Assembly: GCF_001577365.1 (NCBI RefSeq)
Contig: NZ_CP014513.1
Coordinates: 3,534,001 to 3,598,000, forward strand
DNA length: 64,000 nt
Source: Frondihabitans sp. PAMC 28766
GTDB lineage: Bacteria > Actinomycetota > Actinomycetes > Actinomycetales > Microbacteriaceae
Direction: 5' to 3'
This document shows positions 62,245 through 64,000 of this stretch, piece after piece. The translations under genes and the position numbers were made by a program. The notes below the pieces were generated by a model, which was given only the letters and a program-made list of their open reading frames with translations, searched no databases and was not told the origin of the DNA. The number at the start of each line of letters is the position of its first letter. Position 1 is the stretch's first letter.

Positions 62245-63690
62245 TTACCTTGCCTGGGCGGCCGCGCGCTGACCGTCTCGGGTGGCCGCGCCGATAGCCC
62301 ATCGGCTGGTGGAGAGGAGCCCCAGGGCGAGGGCTGCGACGCCACAGCCGCCGAGGATGGCCCAGGCGACGTGACTGGAGGCGGTGAAGCCGGGGCCGGT
62401 GCTGGCGACGAGCGATCCGGTGACCGCGACGCCGATGGAGGAGCCGAACTGACGGGCGCTGGCGGCGATTGCACCGGCGACGCCGACCTGGTCGGAGGGG
62501 AGCCCGGAGACGGCGATGTTGGTGATCGTGGGGCTGATCATGCCGACGCCGAGGCCGAAGACCGCGTAGGCGACGATGAGGTACGCGGTGCCGGTGTGCG
62601 GTGTGAGAGGGACCAGGAGGAAGCCGCCGGCGGCGAGGAGTGCGCCGCCTACCGTGAGAGGAAGTCGCGGGCCGCGCGCGGCGACGATGCGCCCGGAGAG
62701 GTTGGCGGCGACGGCTTGGCCGAGGGCGAGAGGGATGATCATCAACCCGGCACGAAGCGGGGTCAAGCCTCGGACATCCTGAAGGTAGAGCGTGCTGAGA
62801 AAGAGAAACCCGCCGAGACTGGCCGACATCAGGACGGAGATGCCATTGGCCCCCGAGAATGGCGGGCTGCGGAAGAACCGGAGGTCGATCAGAGGCTGTG
62901 AGCGGCGCGGCTCGACGACGAGCAGGGCGATGAGGGCCATGACGGCGAGGGCGAACAGTCCGATGATCCAGGGGTCACTCCAGCCGCGGCGGGGGCCCTC
63001 GATCGTTGCAGCAATGATCGACGCGAAGAGCACGACGATGAGCACCTGCCCGAACGGGTCGAACCGACGTGCCGTGGCGGCCTTGGATTCGGGGACGAAC
63101 GTTCGGGTGAGCACGAGGGCGATGATCGCGATCGGCACGCTGATCCAGAACACCGACCGCCAGCCGAGTCCGCTGACCAGGAGGCCACCGAGGACGGGGC
63201 CGGCCGCGATGGTGATGCCGATGACGGATCCCCAGACGCCGATGGCACGGGCACGCTCGGCGCGGTCGGTGAACACGCTGGCGACGATCGACAGGGCGAC
63301 CGGGTTCAGCATCGACCCGCCGACGGCCTGCACGCTGACGAATGCGATCAGCCACCCGACGCTGGGTGCCAGACCGCACAGGAGAGAACCGGCGGCGAAG
63401 AGCACCAGGCCCAGCTGGAAGATGCGTCGCCGCCCGAACCTGTCGGCCATCGAGCCGGACAGCAGCAGGAGGCACGCCATGACGAGGGAGTAGGCGGACA
63501 CGGTCCACTGCAGGCTGCTGACCGACGCGTCGAGGTCTCGGCCGATCGAGGGCAGTGCCACGTTGACGATGGTGAGGTTGATTCCGGTCACACCCACACT
63601 CATGCAGCAGATGGCCAGGACCAGCCACCGGCGCACAGGACGCGAGGGGCCAGAAGTCTGGGGCCGGGCGGAGGAGTTCGTAGTGGTCAT
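62245..63690 (-). CDS. DHA2-type MFS drug exporter (EmrB/QacA family)
   Basis: 481 residues, 14 helices. Motif A SMADRFGRRRIFQLGL, motif C-like WRSVFWISVPIAI and the antiporter segment GSVIGITIAAGPVLGGLLV are typical of proton-drug antiporters. ATG at 63690. The upstream region has GGGAGGGT and ACCCTGCCC arms (about 63732-63765), possibly an operator. No regulator is adjacent in the window. Confidence 0.93.
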   Translation of the reverse strand: MTTTNSSARPQTSGPSRPVRRWLVLAICCMSVGVTGINLTIVNVALPSIGRDLDASVSSLQWTVSAYSLVMACLLLLSGSMADRFGRRRIFQLGLVLFAAGSLLCGLAPSVGWLIAFVSVQAVGGSMLNPVALSIVASVFTDRAERARAIGVWGSVIGITIAAGPVLGGLLVSGLGWRSVFWISVPIAIIALVLTRTFVPESKAATARRFDPFGQVLIVVLFASIIAATIEGPRRGWSDPWIIGLFALAVMALIALLVVEPRRSQPLIDLRFFRSPPFSGANGISVLMSASLGGFLFLSTLYLQDVRGLTPLRAGLMIIPLALGQAVAANLSGRIVAARGPRLPLTVGGALLAAGGFLLVPLTPHTGTAYLIVAYAVFGLGVGMISPTITNIAVSGLPSDQVGVAGAIAASARQFGSSIGVAVTGSLVASTGPGFTASSHVAWAILGGCGVAALALGLLSTSRWAIGAATRDGQRAAAQAR

Positions 63691-63816
63691 GGCGGATCCT
63701 TCATGAGGTTGGTATCGTTCCACCTAGAAACGGGAGGGTGCTCACATAATACGGAGACCCTGCCCACTTAATCAAGGATGCCCGGATGCCTGACCATGCC
63801 CCTGCGACGAGAACCG

Positions 63817-63948
63817 ATGCGGTTCGCAACCGCCAAAGCGAACACCGACAAGAAGATCACCGGCACCCCGAAGTCCGACCTCACCCTCTACAACGCGAAC
63901 TCGAAGCTCGACGCCGACAAAGACGGCATCGCCTGCGAGCTCGACTGA
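63817..63948 (+). pseudogene. Excalibur-domain fragment
   Basis: 43 codons ending TLYNANSKLDADKDGIACELD. The DxDxDGIACE motif is the calcium-binding Excalibur domain, normally at the end of secreted nuclease-like or surface proteins. No signal peptide or upstream domain is present, so it is a truncated remnant. Confidence 0.6.
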
Positions 63949-63960
63949 CTCCTCCCGCGC

Positions 63961-64000
63961 TCAGGCTTCCGGCGGCGCGGTCGAGCCGCGCACCACGAAA
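63961..64000 (-). CDS. LacI-family regulator, C-terminal tip only
   Basis: The minus strand ends FVVRGSTAPPEA and stop at 63961. VVRGST is the typical C-terminal end of LacI/GalR proteins. The rest lies beyond the window. Confidence 0.65.
   Translation of the reverse strand, partial: FVVRGSTAPPEA

Overview
The window is high-GC DNA with actinobacterial codon usage and many GTG starts. Gene content (GH92, GH2 and GH1 glycosidases, ROK/LacI regulators, WYL, FUSC, TRIC, Excalibur and IS1380/IS256/IS30/IS630 elements) points to Actinomycetota, most likely a plant- or soil-associated Microbacteriaceae. The genus is not resolvable by eye. I saw no rRNA, tRNA, CRISPR array or prophage.

Region 1 (1-20067) is chromosomal. 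It holds a secreted GH92 alpha-mannosidase (cut by the window start); an IclR regulator flanked by two amidohydrolase genes that share a 19-bp upstream motif; an RHH/MazF-type toxin-antitoxin pair beside a decapitated membrane gene; a coupled pair of unknown genes; a Kup potassium transporter broken by two frameshifts; an aquaporin relic lacking its pore motifs; WYL, VOC and NlpC/P60 genes; and a TetR-controlled AKR-SDR operon followed by a large FUSC membrane protein.

Region 2 (20064-31190) is a glycoside-utilisation locus on the minus strand. GH2 beta-mannosidase, a LacI-like sensor without a DNA-binding domain and a ROK repressor are joined by 4-nt start/stop overlaps. They are followed by aldo/keto reductase, GH1 beta-glucosidase, Gfo/Idh/MocA oxidoreductase and a DUF1080 (3-keto-disaccharide hydrolase type) gene. 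A divergent leaderless gene encodes a TolB-like propeller protein. The set could degrade manno/gluco-oligosaccharides both hydrolytically and by a 3-keto route.

Region 3 (31191-46121) is mixed accessory DNA: a TRIC channel, an M20D amidohydrolase, an HSL-type esterase with a divergent MarR, a dihydroxyphthalate-decarboxylase-like protein with a divergent TetR, a TetR operon of three NAD(P)-dependent reductase-like proteins, and a LysR/MBL/carboxymuconolactone-decarboxylase set. IS21, IS256 and recombinase relics lie between these groups. The IS256 relic carries two 32-bp hairpin inserts whose stems covary.

Region 4 (46122-61401) is an insertion-sequence-rich island: an IS30/IS256 chimera, a complete IS1380, two equal-length IS630 copies in inverted orientation flanked by CTAG, and a complete IS30. 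A GNAT acetyltransferase gene is split by IS630 and IS1380 and can be rebuilt in frame. Between the IS630 copies are orphan small proteins, two of them paralogous, and an MFS exporter with a truncated TetR. An ArsR-MFS operon follows. Region 5 (61402-64000) holds a small membrane protein, a DHA2-type MFS exporter, an Excalibur-domain fragment and the 3' tip of a LacI-family gene.
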